Assembly: GCF_015694405.1 (NCBI RefSeq)
Contig: NZ_JADQDB010000003.1
Location: 372,001-436,000, forward strand
From: Pelagibacterium limicola
Lineage (GTDB): Bacteria > Pseudomonadota > Alphaproteobacteria > Rhizobiales > Devosiaceae
Direction: 5' to 3'
Length of the DNA stretch: 64,000 nucleotides
This document shows positions 1-9,766 of this stretch, piece by piece (the stretch's first letter is position 1; the number at the start of each line of letters is the position of its first letter). Made by a program: the position numbers and the translations under genes. The notes beneath the pieces are model-generated. The model searched no databases. It was not told the origin of the DNA and was given only the letters and a program-made list of their open reading frames with translations.

Positions 1-1677
1 ACTTTGCGCCATCTGCTCCAGCGCATCGCCGATGTTGGCTTCGTCGAGCGAAACCCGCACACCGCCCACGTCGGATTTATGCGCGATCTCGTTGGAGAGC
101 ACCTTGAGAACCACTTTCCCTCCCAGTTCTCGTGCTGCAGCGACGGCCTCCTCGGCACTTTGCACAATGCGCTGCTCTGCGCCTGCGAGGCCAAAGCGCT
201 CGAAAAGTTCGCGCGAGTTTGCTTCGTTGAGCGTCCCTGAAGGAAGGATACTTTTATCAATGCCGCCATTGGCAATCTGTGGGGCACCGGCGCGAATGGC
301 CCGGGGCAGTGCAGCGATAAGCGCCGATGCACAGGTTTCAGGATCGGTATAGCTTGGGATGCCTATGAGATTGAGATCACGAAGAATGTCGGGCGCGCTG
401 GGGCTGACGTAGGCAATCAAAGGCTTATCGCTTTTGGCCGCGCCATTCTTGATCGCACCGACCGCAACATCGGGTTGCGCCAGTGCTGATGATCCGACGA
501 CCACGACAACGCCATCGATGGACTGCGACGTCAACAATGCCTCGGTTGCCGCAGTCATCACCTCGGGTCGGACACCTGCAAGCGTTACATCAACCGGGTT
601 GGCCATTGATGGCTCACCGACTGCGAGAATGGATTGCAGGCGTTCGGCCGTCTGGGCGTCCAGTAGCGGTACGTCCAGTCCGCCGAGCCCGCAATTGTCG
701 GCCACAAGGCTGCCAGCTCCACCAGTTGAGGTCAGAACGGCAACGCGCTTGCCCTTCATCACGCGTTCGGTAGCCAGCATGTTGGGTAGATTCAGAAGGT
801 CGCCAAATGTTTCTGCCCTGATGATACCGGTCTGACGGAAGAGTGCGTCATATACCCGGTCCTCACCCGCCAGTGCGCCGGTATGTGACACGGCCGCGCG
901 CGCGCCGGACTCCGACCTTCCAACCTTATAGACGACCAGTGGCTTGCCTACGGCCTGTGCACGCCCGGCGGCAGCTCGGAATTTATCGATCGATCTGATG
1001 CCTTCGACATAGGCTGCAATGACGCGGGTGTCCTTGTCGTTGACGTAATAATCAATGAGATCGGCAATCTCTACATTCAGTTCATTGCCTGTCGACGCAA
1101 GTTTTGAAAAGCCAATACCTTGCGCGGTTCCCCTCGAAAGCAACGCCCCCAGAATGCCCCCGCTCTGGGATGCGACCGAAATCCCACCCACGGGAAGATT
1201 TTCCATTTCCAGCGCGCCGCTCGCTGAGAGAACGATACCCTTGTGAAGGTCCATCGCACCTATCGTATTCGGTCCCAGAACGCGCATGGACCCGGCTGCT
1301 TCAAGCAACTCCACTTGACGGGCGGCACCTTCCGCACCTGCTTCTCCGTACCCTGACGCGAGGACGACCGCTAGCTTGGTCCCGCGCGCAGCCAGTTCAC
1401 GGACAGCCTGATGAGCGCGCTCCACGCCGAGCAGTACAATAGCCGCGTCTGGCGCTTCTGGAAGATCGCCAATCGAACCAAAACACTTCAGGCTCGCAAT
1501 TTCATCGGCCTTGGGATTGATCGGGTAAATCCGGCCCGTATAGCCGTGTTTGAGCAAATAATTGACCGGACGCCCTCCGGTCTTTCCCGGATCCGCCGAG
1601 GCACCCACTACCGCCACGCTTTGTGGACTGAAAAGAGCATCAAGAGCTGCAAATTGGTTGATGATGCCCAGAGTCAT
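1..1677 (-). CDS. NDP-forming acyl-CoA ligase (acetate-CoA ligase family), 3' end outside window
   Basis: Makes an acyl-CoA from a carboxylic acid, CoA and a nucleoside triphosphate, with a phosphorylated enzyme intermediate. Reading in from 1677, the protein begins MTLGIINQFAAL and enters a Rossmann CoA-binding domain (SVAVVGASADPGKTGG). A succinyl-CoA-synthetase-like flavodoxin domain follows (ISVASQSGG, then AAVSHTGALAGED). Near the window edge a beta-type ATP-grasp domain begins (KVVLKVLSNEIAHKSDVGG), so alpha and beta parts are fused, as in PimA-type and aryl-acid ligases. The start at 1677 has GAGGAG six bases upstream; a GTG one codon earlier is too close to it. The gene is divergent from the LysR gene at 1897. 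The substrate cannot be read from the sequence; the nearby beta-oxidation genes suggest an organic acid longer than acetate. Confidence 0.85.
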   Translation of the reverse strand, partial: MTLGIINQFAALDALFSPQSVAVVGASADPGKTGGRPVNYLLKHGYTGRIYPINPKADEIASLKCFGSIGDLPEAPDAAIVLLGVERAHQAVRELAARGTKLAVVLASGYGEAGAEGAARQVELLEAAGSMRVLGPNTIGAMDLHKGIVLSASGALEMENLPVGGISVASQSGGILGALLSRGTAQGIGFSKLASTGNELNVEIADLIDYYVNDKDTRVIAAYVEGIRSIDKFRAAAGRAQAVGKPLVVYKVGRSESGARAAVSHTGALAGEDRVYDALFRQTGIIRAETFGDLLNLPNMLATERVMKGKRVAVLTSTGGAGSLVADNCGLGGLDVPLLDAQTAERLQSILAVGEPSMANPVDVTLAGVRPEVMTAATEALLTSQSIDGVVVVVGSSALAQPDVAVGAIKNGAAKSDKPLIAYVSPSAPDILRDLNLIGIPSYTDPETCASALIAALPRAIRAGAPQIANGGIDKSILPSGTLNEANSRELFERFGLAGAEQRIVQSAEEAVAAARELGGKVVLKVLSNEIAHKSDVGGVRVSLDEANIGDALEQMAQS

Positions 1678-1718
1678 CACGATCTCCTCATTCCACTTCA
1701 AAGCGCCACGCGGCCAAA

Positions 1719-1790
1719 AAAGTCCGCGAACGTCTATTCTCATTTGGCCGGACTTTGGGTGTTGCTTGCTTGTTGGACAACTGAGAATAG
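1719..1790. promoter_or_regulatory. Two interlocked inverted repeats between acyl-CoA ligase and lysR
   Basis: AAAGTCCG (1719-1726) is mirrored by CGGACTTT (1749-1756). CTATTCTCA (1734-1742) is mirrored by TGAGAATAG (1782-1790). Both arms are perfect and the pairs interlock. They lie in the 219-base divergent intergenic region of a LysR gene and its likely target, where LysR proteins usually bind. That this is the operator is inference. Confidence 0.4.
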
Positions 1791-1896
1791 GGAGCGGACA
1801 TCCAAACATCTGGTTAGGCTCGAAGCGGCCCGGTTTTGATTTGATTGACCAACCTTGGGTTATGCAAATATGCTCGCCTTCGGGAGGAGTATCTAA

Positions 1897-2820
1897 ATGC
1901 TCAAACGAAACGCACCGCTTAACGCACTGCGCGCTTTTGAAGTCGCCGCACGTTATCTCAGCTTCACGTTGGCTGCCCAGGAGCTCAACGTCACACAGGT
2001 TGCGGTCAGCAAGCAGGTGAAGACTCTCGAAGACTATCTTGAAACCCAGCTGTTCGTGCGCGGACACCGGTCACTTGCTCTCACCGAGGAAGGCAAGCGA
2101 CTGGTTGCTCATCTGACGTCGGCGTTTGAAGAAATTTACGAAGGAATTGATTCTATAAGCATGCGCGGGCGACGCGATGTGGTGGCTATTCAGGCCTATA
2201 CAACCTTCGCTCAGCGATGGCTGATTCCCCGCCTTTCCAAATTCCATGCAGCCCATCCCGACATAGAGGTGCGCATTTCGGCCTCCCTGCAACCTGTGGA
2301 TTTTTCCTCAGGCCAGTTGCACTGCGCGATCAGGTCGGGGGACGGGAAATATACCGATTGCCAAAGCGAATTGCTGATCCCAATCGTGCTGACGTCTGTC
2401 TGTTCTCCGAACCTCTTGGGAAACGGGAACCTGAACGTTCCCGAAGACCTTCCAAACCACACGCTGATTCACAGTCTGGCCAGGCGCGATGATTGGGGGC
2501 GTTGGCTCGCCGGCTCCGGCAATTCGGACCTTCATTGCCCACGCAACATGAAACTGGAAAACTCGGCTCTTTGCTACGAGGCGGCAGCCGAGGGTATCGG
2601 GGTGGCGATGGCGATCCAGGCGCTTGTTCAGCCGGCGCTCAATAACGGACAGTTGGTGGAGCCTTTCAAGGCGCGCGTACGGCTTGATGAGGGCTACCAC
2701 TTCATCTGGCCATCCAACAGGCCGCTTCGCGGAAGCGTGCAGATTTTTCACCAGTGGTTGCTTGCCGAGGCGGCGTCAACTATTGCCGCCGCCCAAGCCA
2801 TAGAGACACGGTCCGCCTGA
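1897..2820 (+). CDS. LysR-family transcriptional regulator (GcvA-like)
   Basis: A 307-residue LysR-type regulator of normal length. The winged helix-turn-helix is at residues 5-65 (LNALRAFEVAARYLSFTLAA, then VSKQVKTLEDYL). The periplasmic-binding-like effector domain runs from about residue 90 to the end and contains the stretch RWLIPRLSKFHAAHPDIEV, typical of the GcvA/AmpR branch. A clear GGGAGGAG lies ahead of the ATG. It is divergent from the acyl-CoA ligase and ends 13 bases from the convergent hydratase/dehydrogenase gene, so it probably controls this acid-degradation locus. The effector is unknown, though an acyl-CoA or the free acid would be usual. Confidence 0.9.
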   Translation: MLKRNAPLNALRAFEVAARYLSFTLAAQELNVTQVAVSKQVKTLEDYLETQLFVRGHRSLALTEEGKRLVAHLTSAFEEIYEGIDSISMRGRRDVVAIQAYTTFAQRWLIPRLSKFHAAHPDIEVRISASLQPVDFSSGQLHCAIRSGDGKYTDCQSELLIPIVLTSVCSPNLLGNGNLNVPEDLPNHTLIHSLARRDDWGRWLAGSGNSDLHCPRNMKLENSALCYEAAAEGIGVAMAIQALVQPALNNGQLVEPFKARVRLDEGYHFIWPSNRPLRGSVQIFHQWLLAEAASTIAAAQAIETRSA

Positions 2821-2833
2821 AACAGGTTTGCTC

Positions 2834-4891
2834 TCAATTGTCGGGATTGCCGATTCCGAACTTGCGCAAATCGGCCAGACGCTTGTTTGGGCCGGCGTCG
2901 GCAACGAAACTCGCGCAGGCATGAGAAAATCGCACCGCGTCCTGTCGGCTCGCCCAGTGTAGCGGCCCTCCGGTCCAGCGGGGGAATCCGTAACCGTTGA
3001 CGAGAACCACGTCGATATCCCCAGGACGCAGCGCAATGCCCTCTTCAAGCACGAGTCCGGCTTCGTTGACGATAGCTGCCAACGCCCGCAACTGGATCGT
3101 TTCCGGATCAATCTGCTTGCGCTCGACCCCCTTTTCCATCGAGGCCTTCATTATCAGGTTTTCGACTTCCGGATCTCTTTCCGGCTGTCCGCCATCGCCA
3201 TAGCGGTAGTATCCCAACCCCGTCTTCCGCCCCAAACGCCCGGCTTCGCACAGTCGATCGGGAATATGCACATACCTTCCAGAAGCTGCCTGCGCGCCTC
3301 CATTCTGCTGGCGCATCCGCCATGCAATGTCGAGCCCGGAAAGATCGGCGACTGCGAACGGCCCCATTGCAAATCCAAATGCCTCAAGGGCGGCATCGAC
3401 TTCGTGAGGCAAAGCCCCATCTTCGAGCATGATTTCACAGCTTGCCCTGTAGGCGGAATAGATGCGGTTGCCGATAAACCCGAAGCCGTTTCCGGCCTCG
3501 ACGGCCTGTTTGCCAAGGCGCTTGGCGACGGCAAGTCCAGTCGCCATTGCCTCGTCGGAGCTGAATTTGCCGCCAACGACTTCGAGCAGCTTCATTGCAT
3601 AGGCGGGAGCAAAAAAGTGCAACCCAACGACATTCTCGGGGCGGCTCGTCGCATCCGCGATAGCATCGATATCCAGATAAGACGTGTTGGTAGCGAGCAG
3701 TGCCTGCTTGTTTGCAACGACGTCAAGTTCGCGAAACAGCGCGGTCTTGGCGCCGAGATCTTCGATGATGGCCTCGATGAGGACGTCGCAAGTATCGAGC
3801 TTGGAAAGATCATATCCAGTTGCCAGATTACTCTTGGCAGCATCGGCTGCCCCCGAAGACAGCCGTCCAGCCGACTGTGCCCGATCAAGGACGGTGCCGA
3901 TCAAGGTGCGCGCACGCGCAATTGCACCCTCGTCGGAGTCGATAAGCGTCACACTGTAGCCCGCTTGCAGAATATTTGCAGCGATACCAGCTCCCATCGT
4001 TCCCGCACCCACGACCCCAAAACTGGAGAACGGCCTTGCCTTGGCCTGCCTGCCCTCCCGGCCCCGGCCCGCATCCCGTTCTGCGAAAAATATGTGCCGT
4101 AGTGCCCGTGCCTCATCTCCTGTGCGCAACCGCTCGAAAACTGCGCGCTCACGATTGAGTCCTTCCTGTGCGGAAACATGCCCTGCAAGTCTGATGCAGT
4201 CTATCGCCGCTGCGATATGTGGTCGGTGTCGGCCCGACCCAAGCGCCTTGCGTGCAGCAGCCTCTACGCTTTCCACAGCTTTATCCGGGACCGATCGGTC
4301 AATCACCCGCCGCTTTGTCCCGACCAACGCTACGGCCAACTGCCTTGCAGCGACCCTGAGATCGCTTTCGACAACCTTGTCGACCATTCCCAAGGCCAGC
4401 GCCTGCTCAACCGGCAGCCTCTTGCCCGTGCAAATAAGCTCGATCGCCTTGGACGCGCCTACAATCCTGGGAAGTTTCTGGGTTCCACCTGCCCCCGGGA
4501 TGACCCCGAGCGTCGTTTCCGGCAGGCCCACCAAGGCTCCTGACAAGGCTATCCGCGCGTCGCAGGCGAGGGCCAATTCATAACCACCGCCAAAAGCCGC
4601 GCCCTGTAGTGCGGCGACAAAAGGTAATCGCGACGACTCTATTTTGGAAAGGATCGCCGGCAATTGAGGATATGCGAGCGGAAGGTCAAATTCGCTGATG
4701 TCTGATCCGGCTACGAACGTCTTTCCGGCCCCGATCAGGACGACCGCTTCGATCTCCTTGTTCCCCTCGATTTCGCCAAGGGCAGCAAAAAGATCCGAAC
4801 GCACATCGCTTGAAATGGCGTTTACGGGCGGATTATCCAAAATCAGAAGCGCGACCGAGCCGTCTCGATCGATGTGAACAGTTCCACCCAT
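2834..4891 (-). CDS. Fused enoyl-CoA hydratase / 3-hydroxyacyl-CoA dehydrogenase (FadB/FadJ/PimF type)
   Basis: A bifunctional beta-oxidation enzyme that hydrates a 2-enoyl-CoA and oxidises the 3-hydroxyacyl-CoA with NAD. The crotonase domain is at residues 1-190, with the oxyanion segment GAAFGGGYELALACDARIA (catalytic Glu near 105) and a second Glu at about 125 (LPETTLG). After a linker the NAD-binding motif GVVGAGTMGAGIA stands near residues 292-304. The C-terminal 3-hydroxyacyl-CoA dehydrogenase domains follow (GFIGNRIYSAYR; YGFPRWTGGP). The length of 685 residues fits the family. It converges on lysR and is divergent from the thiolase at 5259. In the PimF arrangement such a protein works with an NDP-forming ligase and a thiolase, as here. 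Confidence 0.92.
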   Translation of the reverse strand: MGGTVHIDRDGSVALLILDNPPVNAISSDVRSDLFAALGEIEGNKEIEAVVLIGAGKTFVAGSDISEFDLPLAYPQLPAILSKIESSRLPFVAALQGAAFGGGYELALACDARIALSGALVGLPETTLGVIPGAGGTQKLPRIVGASKAIELICTGKRLPVEQALALGMVDKVVESDLRVAARQLAVALVGTKRRVIDRSVPDKAVESVEAAARKALGSGRHRPHIAAAIDCIRLAGHVSAQEGLNRERAVFERLRTGDEARALRHIFFAERDAGRGREGRQAKARPFSSFGVVGAGTMGAGIAANILQAGYSVTLIDSDEGAIARARTLIGTVLDRAQSAGRLSSGAADAAKSNLATGYDLSKLDTCDVLIEAIIEDLGAKTALFRELDVVANKQALLATNTSYLDIDAIADATSRPENVVGLHFFAPAYAMKLLEVVGGKFSSDEAMATGLAVAKRLGKQAVEAGNGFGFIGNRIYSAYRASCEIMLEDGALPHEVDAALEAFGFAMGPFAVADLSGLDIAWRMRQQNGGAQAASGRYVHIPDRLCEAGRLGRKTGLGYYRYGDGGQPERDPEVENLIMKASMEKGVERKQIDPETIQLRALAAIVNEAGLVLEEGIALRPGDIDVVLVNGYGFPRWTGGPLHWASRQDAVRFSHACASFVADAGPNKRLADLRKFGIGNPDN

Positions 4892-5258
4892 TGCCGAATT
4901 ACCCGCTCATTCTGCCCAACAGAAAATAGCGGACCAATGGTCAGACACCTGGCCGAAGCCGATCCACGTCCGCTATTGAAGCAGTCTGGAAATGATAATT
5001 GGGTAAGACAACTGCAGCTTCCTTGGCCAGACCTTACTTATTGTAATGATAGCGATCTACCGCTGGGCGTTGACCACCGGCGTGCCGGCTGTTTCTGCCA
5101 CGCACTTCATCAAAATTCGCTCTACCATGCACAACGTTATGCCTGCAAAACGATTTCTCGGTTCAGTAGTCTGGAAATAGTGCGATTAAGACGATCAACC
5201 AATGCTGATCGACAATTTGGACCATAACTGAACTCAATCGAATTTCGGGAACCAGCAA
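4892..5258. other. Intergenic region between divergent beta-oxidation genes
   Basis: These 367 bases separate the starts of the hydratase/dehydrogenase (minus) and the thiolase (plus). I see no convincing gene. It is the only space for the promoters of both. It is AT-rich in the middle (around 5035-5060), but no motif was clear enough to call. Confidence 0.5.
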
Positions 5259-6464
5259 ATGCCCCAAGCATTCATCTGCGATTATATCCGCACACCCATC
5301 GGACGCTTTGGCGGCGCGCTGTCCTCGGTTCGGCCCGACGATCTGGGCGCAACCGTCTTGAAGGCGCTTGTCGAGCGCAACGCATCGGTCGATTTCGATG
5401 CGGTCGATGATGTCATTTTCGGCAATGCCAATCAGGCCGGCGAAGACAATCGCAATGTCGCGCGCATGAGCCTGCTGCTGGCCGGGCTTCCCGTCGCCGT
5501 CACCGGCACGACGATCAACCGGCTGTGCGGTTCGGGTCTGGATGCCGTGCTCACAGCAGCGCGCGCCATCAAGGCGGGTGAAGCTGATCTCATGATCGCG
5601 GGCGGCACGGAATCCATGAGCCGCGCACCCTTTGTCATGCCCAAGGCCGATACCGCATTTTCGCGCAATGCGGAAATCTACGACACGACCATTGGCTGGC
5701 GTTTCGTCAACCCGGTGATGAAGAAGCTCTACGGCGTCGATTCCATGCCCGAGACGGGCGAGAATGTTGCTGAAGACTACAAGGTCAACCGCGAGGATCA
5801 GGACCAGTTCGCGTTGAGGAGCCAGAACAAGGCTGCCGCAGCCCAAGCCAATGGCCGTCTTGCAAGGGAAATCACACCTGTCACCATCCCCCAGCGCAAG
5901 GGCGATCCGATTGTCGTCGACAAGGACGAACATCCGCGCACAACGACGATCGAAACCCTCGCCAAGCTCGGTACACCCTTCAAGAAAGAAGGCGGCACAG
6001 TGACGGCTGGCAACGCTTCGGGCGTCAATGATGGTGCGGCCGCGCTCATCATTGCATCCGAAGCCGCGGTCAAGAAATACGGCCTTACCCCGCTCGCCCG
6101 CATAACCGGTGGCGCAACCGCCGGTGTGCAGCCGCGCGTCATGGGGATCGGCCCGTTGCCGGCATCGGAAAAACTCGCAGCACGGCTCGGCATCAAGCCA
6201 AGCGATTTCGATCTCGTCGAACTCAACGAAGCCTTTGCAAGTCAGGGCATTGCGGTGCTGCGCGGGCTCGGGATCGCCGAAGACGCCGATCACGTCAATC
6301 CCAATGGCGGCGCCATCGCGCTCGGCCATCCGCTCGGCATGTCGGGCGCCCGCATTGCCGGCACGGCAGCGCTTGAGATGAGCCTGACGGGCAAGAGACG
6401 CGCACTGGTCACCATGTGCATCGGCGTCGGCCAGGGCATCGCGGCGGCGCTGGAAGCGGTCTGA
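5259..6464 (+). CDS. pcaF: Thiolase, 3-oxoadipyl-CoA thiolase-like (PcaF/PaaJ)
   Basis: Cleaves a 3-oxoacyl-CoA with CoA, releasing acetyl-CoA. The 401-residue length and opening (MPQAFICDYIRTPIGRFGGA, then LSSVRPDDLGA) match the 3-oxoadipyl-CoA thiolase branch closely. Catalytic residues are in place: acylated Cys90 (NRLCGSG), His357 (GGAIALGHPLG) and Cys387 (TMCIGVGQG). The ribosome site is weak. The gene is monocistronic here and divergent from the hydratase/dehydrogenase. PcaF normally yields succinyl-CoA plus acetyl-CoA at the end of the beta-ketoadipate or phenylacetate route. No other pca or paa gene is in the window, so the true substrate may be another dicarboxyl-CoA. Family certain, exact substrate inferred. 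Confidence 0.85.
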   Translation: MPQAFICDYIRTPIGRFGGALSSVRPDDLGATVLKALVERNASVDFDAVDDVIFGNANQAGEDNRNVARMSLLLAGLPVAVTGTTINRLCGSGLDAVLTAARAIKAGEADLMIAGGTESMSRAPFVMPKADTAFSRNAEIYDTTIGWRFVNPVMKKLYGVDSMPETGENVAEDYKVNREDQDQFALRSQNKAAAAQANGRLAREITPVTIPQRKGDPIVVDKDEHPRTTTIETLAKLGTPFKKEGGTVTAGNASGVNDGAAALIIASEAAVKKYGLTPLARITGGATAGVQPRVMGIGPLPASEKLAARLGIKPSDFDLVELNEAFASQGIAVLRGLGIAEDADHVNPNGGAIALGHPLGMSGARIAGTAALEMSLTGKRRALVTMCIGVGQGIAAALEAV

Positions 6465-7179
6465 CCTTCAGAGCGCCAAATCCCCCGCGCCACGGTCCGC
6501 ACGGTCCGGCAGATAATATCGAGCGCTGCGGTCTTTGCCACGCCTTTCCGAGTGGTGAGACCGACGGCATTCTTGCGGACTGCGGAATCTCAGCATGACC
6601 CATGGTAGCCAATACAATATATGACCTTTTGAACCGTCTTATGCATCATTCCACCAAGAAGTGCGTCCGCACACCGGCAACAAGTGAACGACCTAGACAG
6701 GTAAAACGGATCTTGACCAATAGCTAGCCGTCCGGACGTTTCACTGCCTTTGTTCGCAACATTGCAAGTTCTCATCTCCGCCAACCGCTACCAACAGGCC
6801 CATCGCGATATTACTGCGATTTCGCAGAAAAATGTGTTTCCTGAGTACGTTATCGCGCCATAGAGTACGATGTGGTAGCGGAGGACCGCTGCCGCCAATC
6901 CTCACACCTACCAGAAATACGCTACAGGCTCCGATTGTTTTCTCGGCTTCTGGCGGCGTAGGTATGCTTTTCCGATAACCTCTATGACGCAGAACACGGA
7001 TCATCAGGTTTGGGCGAGAGTCTTCAAAATGTCGCCGTTCAGAATTGACGCCACAAACACGAGTTAGCCGCAGAGCATGCCCACCAGTGTGTCGAGGACA
7101 GGTGCCAACCGATGCAGGACTGAACAGTCGCCGAAATGCAGCGTGGCGCAAAACCCATCATGGCGATAGCCGTTCCGCC
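6465..7179. other. No gene seen between thiolase and IS630 remnant
   Basis: These 715 bases carry only short open frames without a ribosome site, recognisable motif or plausible composition; the longest is antisense at 6741-7151. No tRNA or strong hairpin was noticed. The stretch is probably decayed DNA next to the insertion sequence. Confidence 0.5.
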
Positions 7180-8235
7180 CTAGAGCGGAACCCGAGCTGA
7201 TTCAATTGACACGGGTTCTCAAATCAGATCGTTTCTGATTCAGCATGTCTGCCGGATGAGGAGGCTGGTGGACATGTCTAAAGCTCTCTCGCTCGACCTT
7301 CGCAGAAGTGTTTTCGCCGCCGGGCCAGCGGGCTCAGCCATCGCCAGGCAGTTGAACGCTTTAATGTCAGCGCTGCGAGTGTCAGCCGCTGGAGGACGCG
7401 TGAGCGCGATCAGGGAGCGCCTCGTCCCAAGGCGCTGGGCGGTGATCTTCGATCCGGACGCATCGACGCCTGTAAGGTTTTGATCCTACCGCTGCTGGAG
7501 GAGACGCCCGACATTACGATCAAGGAGTTGCGGCAAGCGCTGAGCGCGCGTGGTCACCGCTTCGGATTCGGCACGATTCAGCGCTTCTTTATCCGTCACG
7601 CCATCACTCGAAAAAAACGACGCTCCACACATCCGAGCAGGACCGGCCAGACATCCTGAAACAGCGGCAGGAGTGGTTCGAGGGACAGCTTGATCTTGAC
7701 CCGACCAGGTTGGTGTTCATCGATGAGACGTGAGCGAAGACCAACATGGCTCGCACCCATGGCCGGGCACCTCGAGGCGAACGACAGCAGGTCGGTGCAC
7801 CTCATGGCCACTGACGCACGCATACCTTCGTAAGTGCACTGACGCAGCGGGGCATGATCGCATCGTTCGTTCTCAACGGGCCGATCAACCGCCTCGCATT
7901 CGAAACCTATGTTGAGCAGGTTCTGGTGCCCGAGTTGCGGCCCGGGGACATCGTGATCATGGACAACCTGTCCAGCCATAAAAGAACGCGCACCCGTGAC
8001 CTGATCGAAGCTGCCGGCGCAACGCTGAAATCCCTGCCGCCCTACAGCCCCAACTTCAATCCGATCGAAAACGCCTTCTCCAAACTCAAGGCGATGCTCC
8101 GTAAAGCGGCAGAACGAACCGTTGATGCGCTTTGGAATAGGATTGGCAAACTGGTCGAAACCTTCACGCCCAAAGAATGCGCAAACTACTTCGCTGCTGC
8201 AGGACATGATGCAGACTGATCGGATTCCGCTCTAG
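7180..8235 (+). mobile_element. IS630-family insertion sequence, inactive copy
   Basis: The element is about 1056 bp, normal for the family. The left terminal inverted repeat CTAGAGCGGAACCCGA (7180-7195) is mirrored by TCGGATTCCGCTCTAG (8220-8235) with one mismatch. The outermost CTAG at each end fits the TA target preference of IS630/Tc1 elements. The transposase gene inside is broken in several places, so the copy cannot move by itself. It sits between the thiolase and a sugar ABC transporter. Confidence 0.85.
7274..8219 (+). pseudogene. IS630-family transposase, frameshifted and interrupted
   Basis: The reading begins MSKALSLDLRR at 7274, the usual start of these transposases. It changes frame near 7345, where the helix-turn-helix continues as SAASVSRW in another frame. 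It changes again near 7620. A TGA at 7731-7733 replaces the expected Trp after VFIDET, which holds the first catalytic Asp. After further damage around 7760-7840 the last 121 codons are intact (7854-8219) and hold the second Asp ([10 protein letters not shown]) and the catalytic Glu ([11 protein letters not shown]). With at least three frame changes and stop codons, programmed frameshifting cannot explain it. Confidence 0.85.
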
Positions 8236-8467
8236 ACACTTCGGCTTATTCAAGCATGAACCGTGTTCATGGCCTGCGGACAGACCTCCCGTCTGACCGA
8301 GATTTTGTTCGCCCAGCCCAACAATTGGGAATTTCTGCATTGCTCAACTTTCGTCTATTCGACTTTATGCGGACGAAAAAAGCTTGCACTCATTGATGCA
8401 GTTCATACAGCTCGAGTTTTTCCCGCAGTAGTTATCAACACTGTCACTACATTGGAGGGGTTTTATT

Positions 8468-9697
8468 ATGCTTAGAACAACGTGCGCGGCATTTTTCACT
8501 ACATTTTCACTTGCGTTGCCTGTTTGGGCCACAGACCTTGAAGTAACCCATTGGTGGACATCTGGCAGCGAAGCCGCTGCGGTACGGGTTTTGGCAGACA
8601 AGTTTAACGCCACCGGACACAACTGGGTCGATGGAGCTATTGCTGGCGCGGGTGGGGTCGCGCGCCCACTGATCACCAGCCGCATTACAGGCGGTGACCC
8701 GATGGGCGCGACGCAGTTCACTCATGGGCGCGCCATGGGCGAACTTATCGAAGCTGGGTTCATGCGGGATTTCACCGACTTGGCTGAACGTGAAGGATGG
8801 CGCGACCTCATATTTCCATCAACGCTGCTTGATGATTGTACATTTGAAGACCGTATCTACTGCGTTCCATCCAATACACATTCACAGCAATGGCTCTGGC
8901 TGAGCACAGAGGCTTTTGCGACCGCAGGAGTCAAAGTACCCACCAGTTGGACGGAGTTTGTTGCGGCCGCGCCAACCCTTCGTGAGCACGGCATTGTTCC
9001 GCTGGCGACTGGTCGCCAGCCATGGCAGATGCAACTGATCTTCAATGCGCTGATGATTTCGGTAGGAGGCCCCGATGTCTTCAATCGCGTCTATGGCGAC
9101 AAGGATGCCGAATTTGCTGGCGGCCCTGAAGTGGCAATTGTCTTTGCGGCCGCCGATGATGCTCGCCACATGATCGTAGGCTCGAACGTCCAGGAATGGA
9201 ACCTTGCCGCACAGATGTTGATCGACGGCAAAGCTGCGGGCCAGATCATGGGCGATTGGGTGCAGGGTGAATTCGTTCACGCAGGGCTTACTATCGGCAC
9301 CGACATTGTGTGCTTGGCTGGCATGGGTGAGCACCAATACCTCACAGCGGCTGGCGATGCATTCTTCTTCCCCAAGGTCAACGACCCCTCCATACAGGAA
9401 GCTCAAGAGGCGCTCGCCTCCATTATTCTTCAGCCGGTCACCCAAGTCGAATTCAATCTTGCCAAAGGATCGTTGCCGGTCCGGCGCGATGTCGAACTTC
9501 ACAACGTGACGCCTTGCATGCAGGCGGGAATGGGGATCCTTAACAGCGGGCAGATCGTCAGCAGCGCCAACAGCCTGTTGTCTCCTGACACCATCGCCCA
9601 GATTACAGATCTGATGGTGGAATTCTTCAACGACACCAGCTTCCCGGTCGAACAGGCTCAGGAAGAGTTCGCTGCTATTGTTCGCACGGCAGACTAG
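8468..9697 (+). CDS. Sugar ABC transporter substrate-binding protein (family 1)
   Basis: The periplasmic receptor of the importer encoded by this and the next three genes. It has 409 residues. A signal peptide occupies residues 1-21 (core CAAFFTTFSLALPVWA), followed by the mature start TDLEVTHWWTSGSEAAAV, typical of glucose/oligosaccharide-binding proteins of solute-binding family 1. GGAGG lies ahead of the ATG. The 232 bases between the insertion sequence and this gene must hold the operon promoter. The closest known type binds glucose or mannose-like sugars; the linked glycosidase suggests a glycoside or amino-sugar ligand. The specificity is inferred only. Confidence 0.9.
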   Translation: MLRTTCAAFFTTFSLALPVWATDLEVTHWWTSGSEAAAVRVLADKFNATGHNWVDGAIAGAGGVARPLITSRITGGDPMGATQFTHGRAMGELIEAGFMRDFTDLAEREGWRDLIFPSTLLDDCTFEDRIYCVPSNTHSQQWLWLSTEAFATAGVKVPTSWTEFVAAAPTLREHGIVPLATGRQPWQMQLIFNALMISVGGPDVFNRVYGDKDAEFAGGPEVAIVFAAADDARHMIVGSNVQEWNLAAQMLIDGKAAGQIMGDWVQGEFVHAGLTIGTDIVCLAGMGEHQYLTAAGDAFFFPKVNDPSIQEAQEALASIILQPVTQVEFNLAKGSLPVRRDVELHNVTPCMQAGMGILNSGQIVSSANSLLSPDTIAQITDLMVEFFNDTSFPVEQAQEEFAAIVRTAD

Positions 9698-9766
9698 TCG
9701 ACGTCCAAGTACGCGAGGATGACACCCCTCGCGTACAGATTATCCGATTTCCAAGGAGATGACGCC

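Noticed and set aside
6741-7151. 136-codon open frame on the minus strand in the gap before the insertion sequence
   Set aside because: No motif, no ribosome site and an amino-acid mix typical of random sequence.
8236-8467. Possible small gene or RNA between the insertion sequence and the sugar-binding protein gene
   Set aside because: Only a short frame without features; the stretch is better read as the promoter region of the transporter operon.
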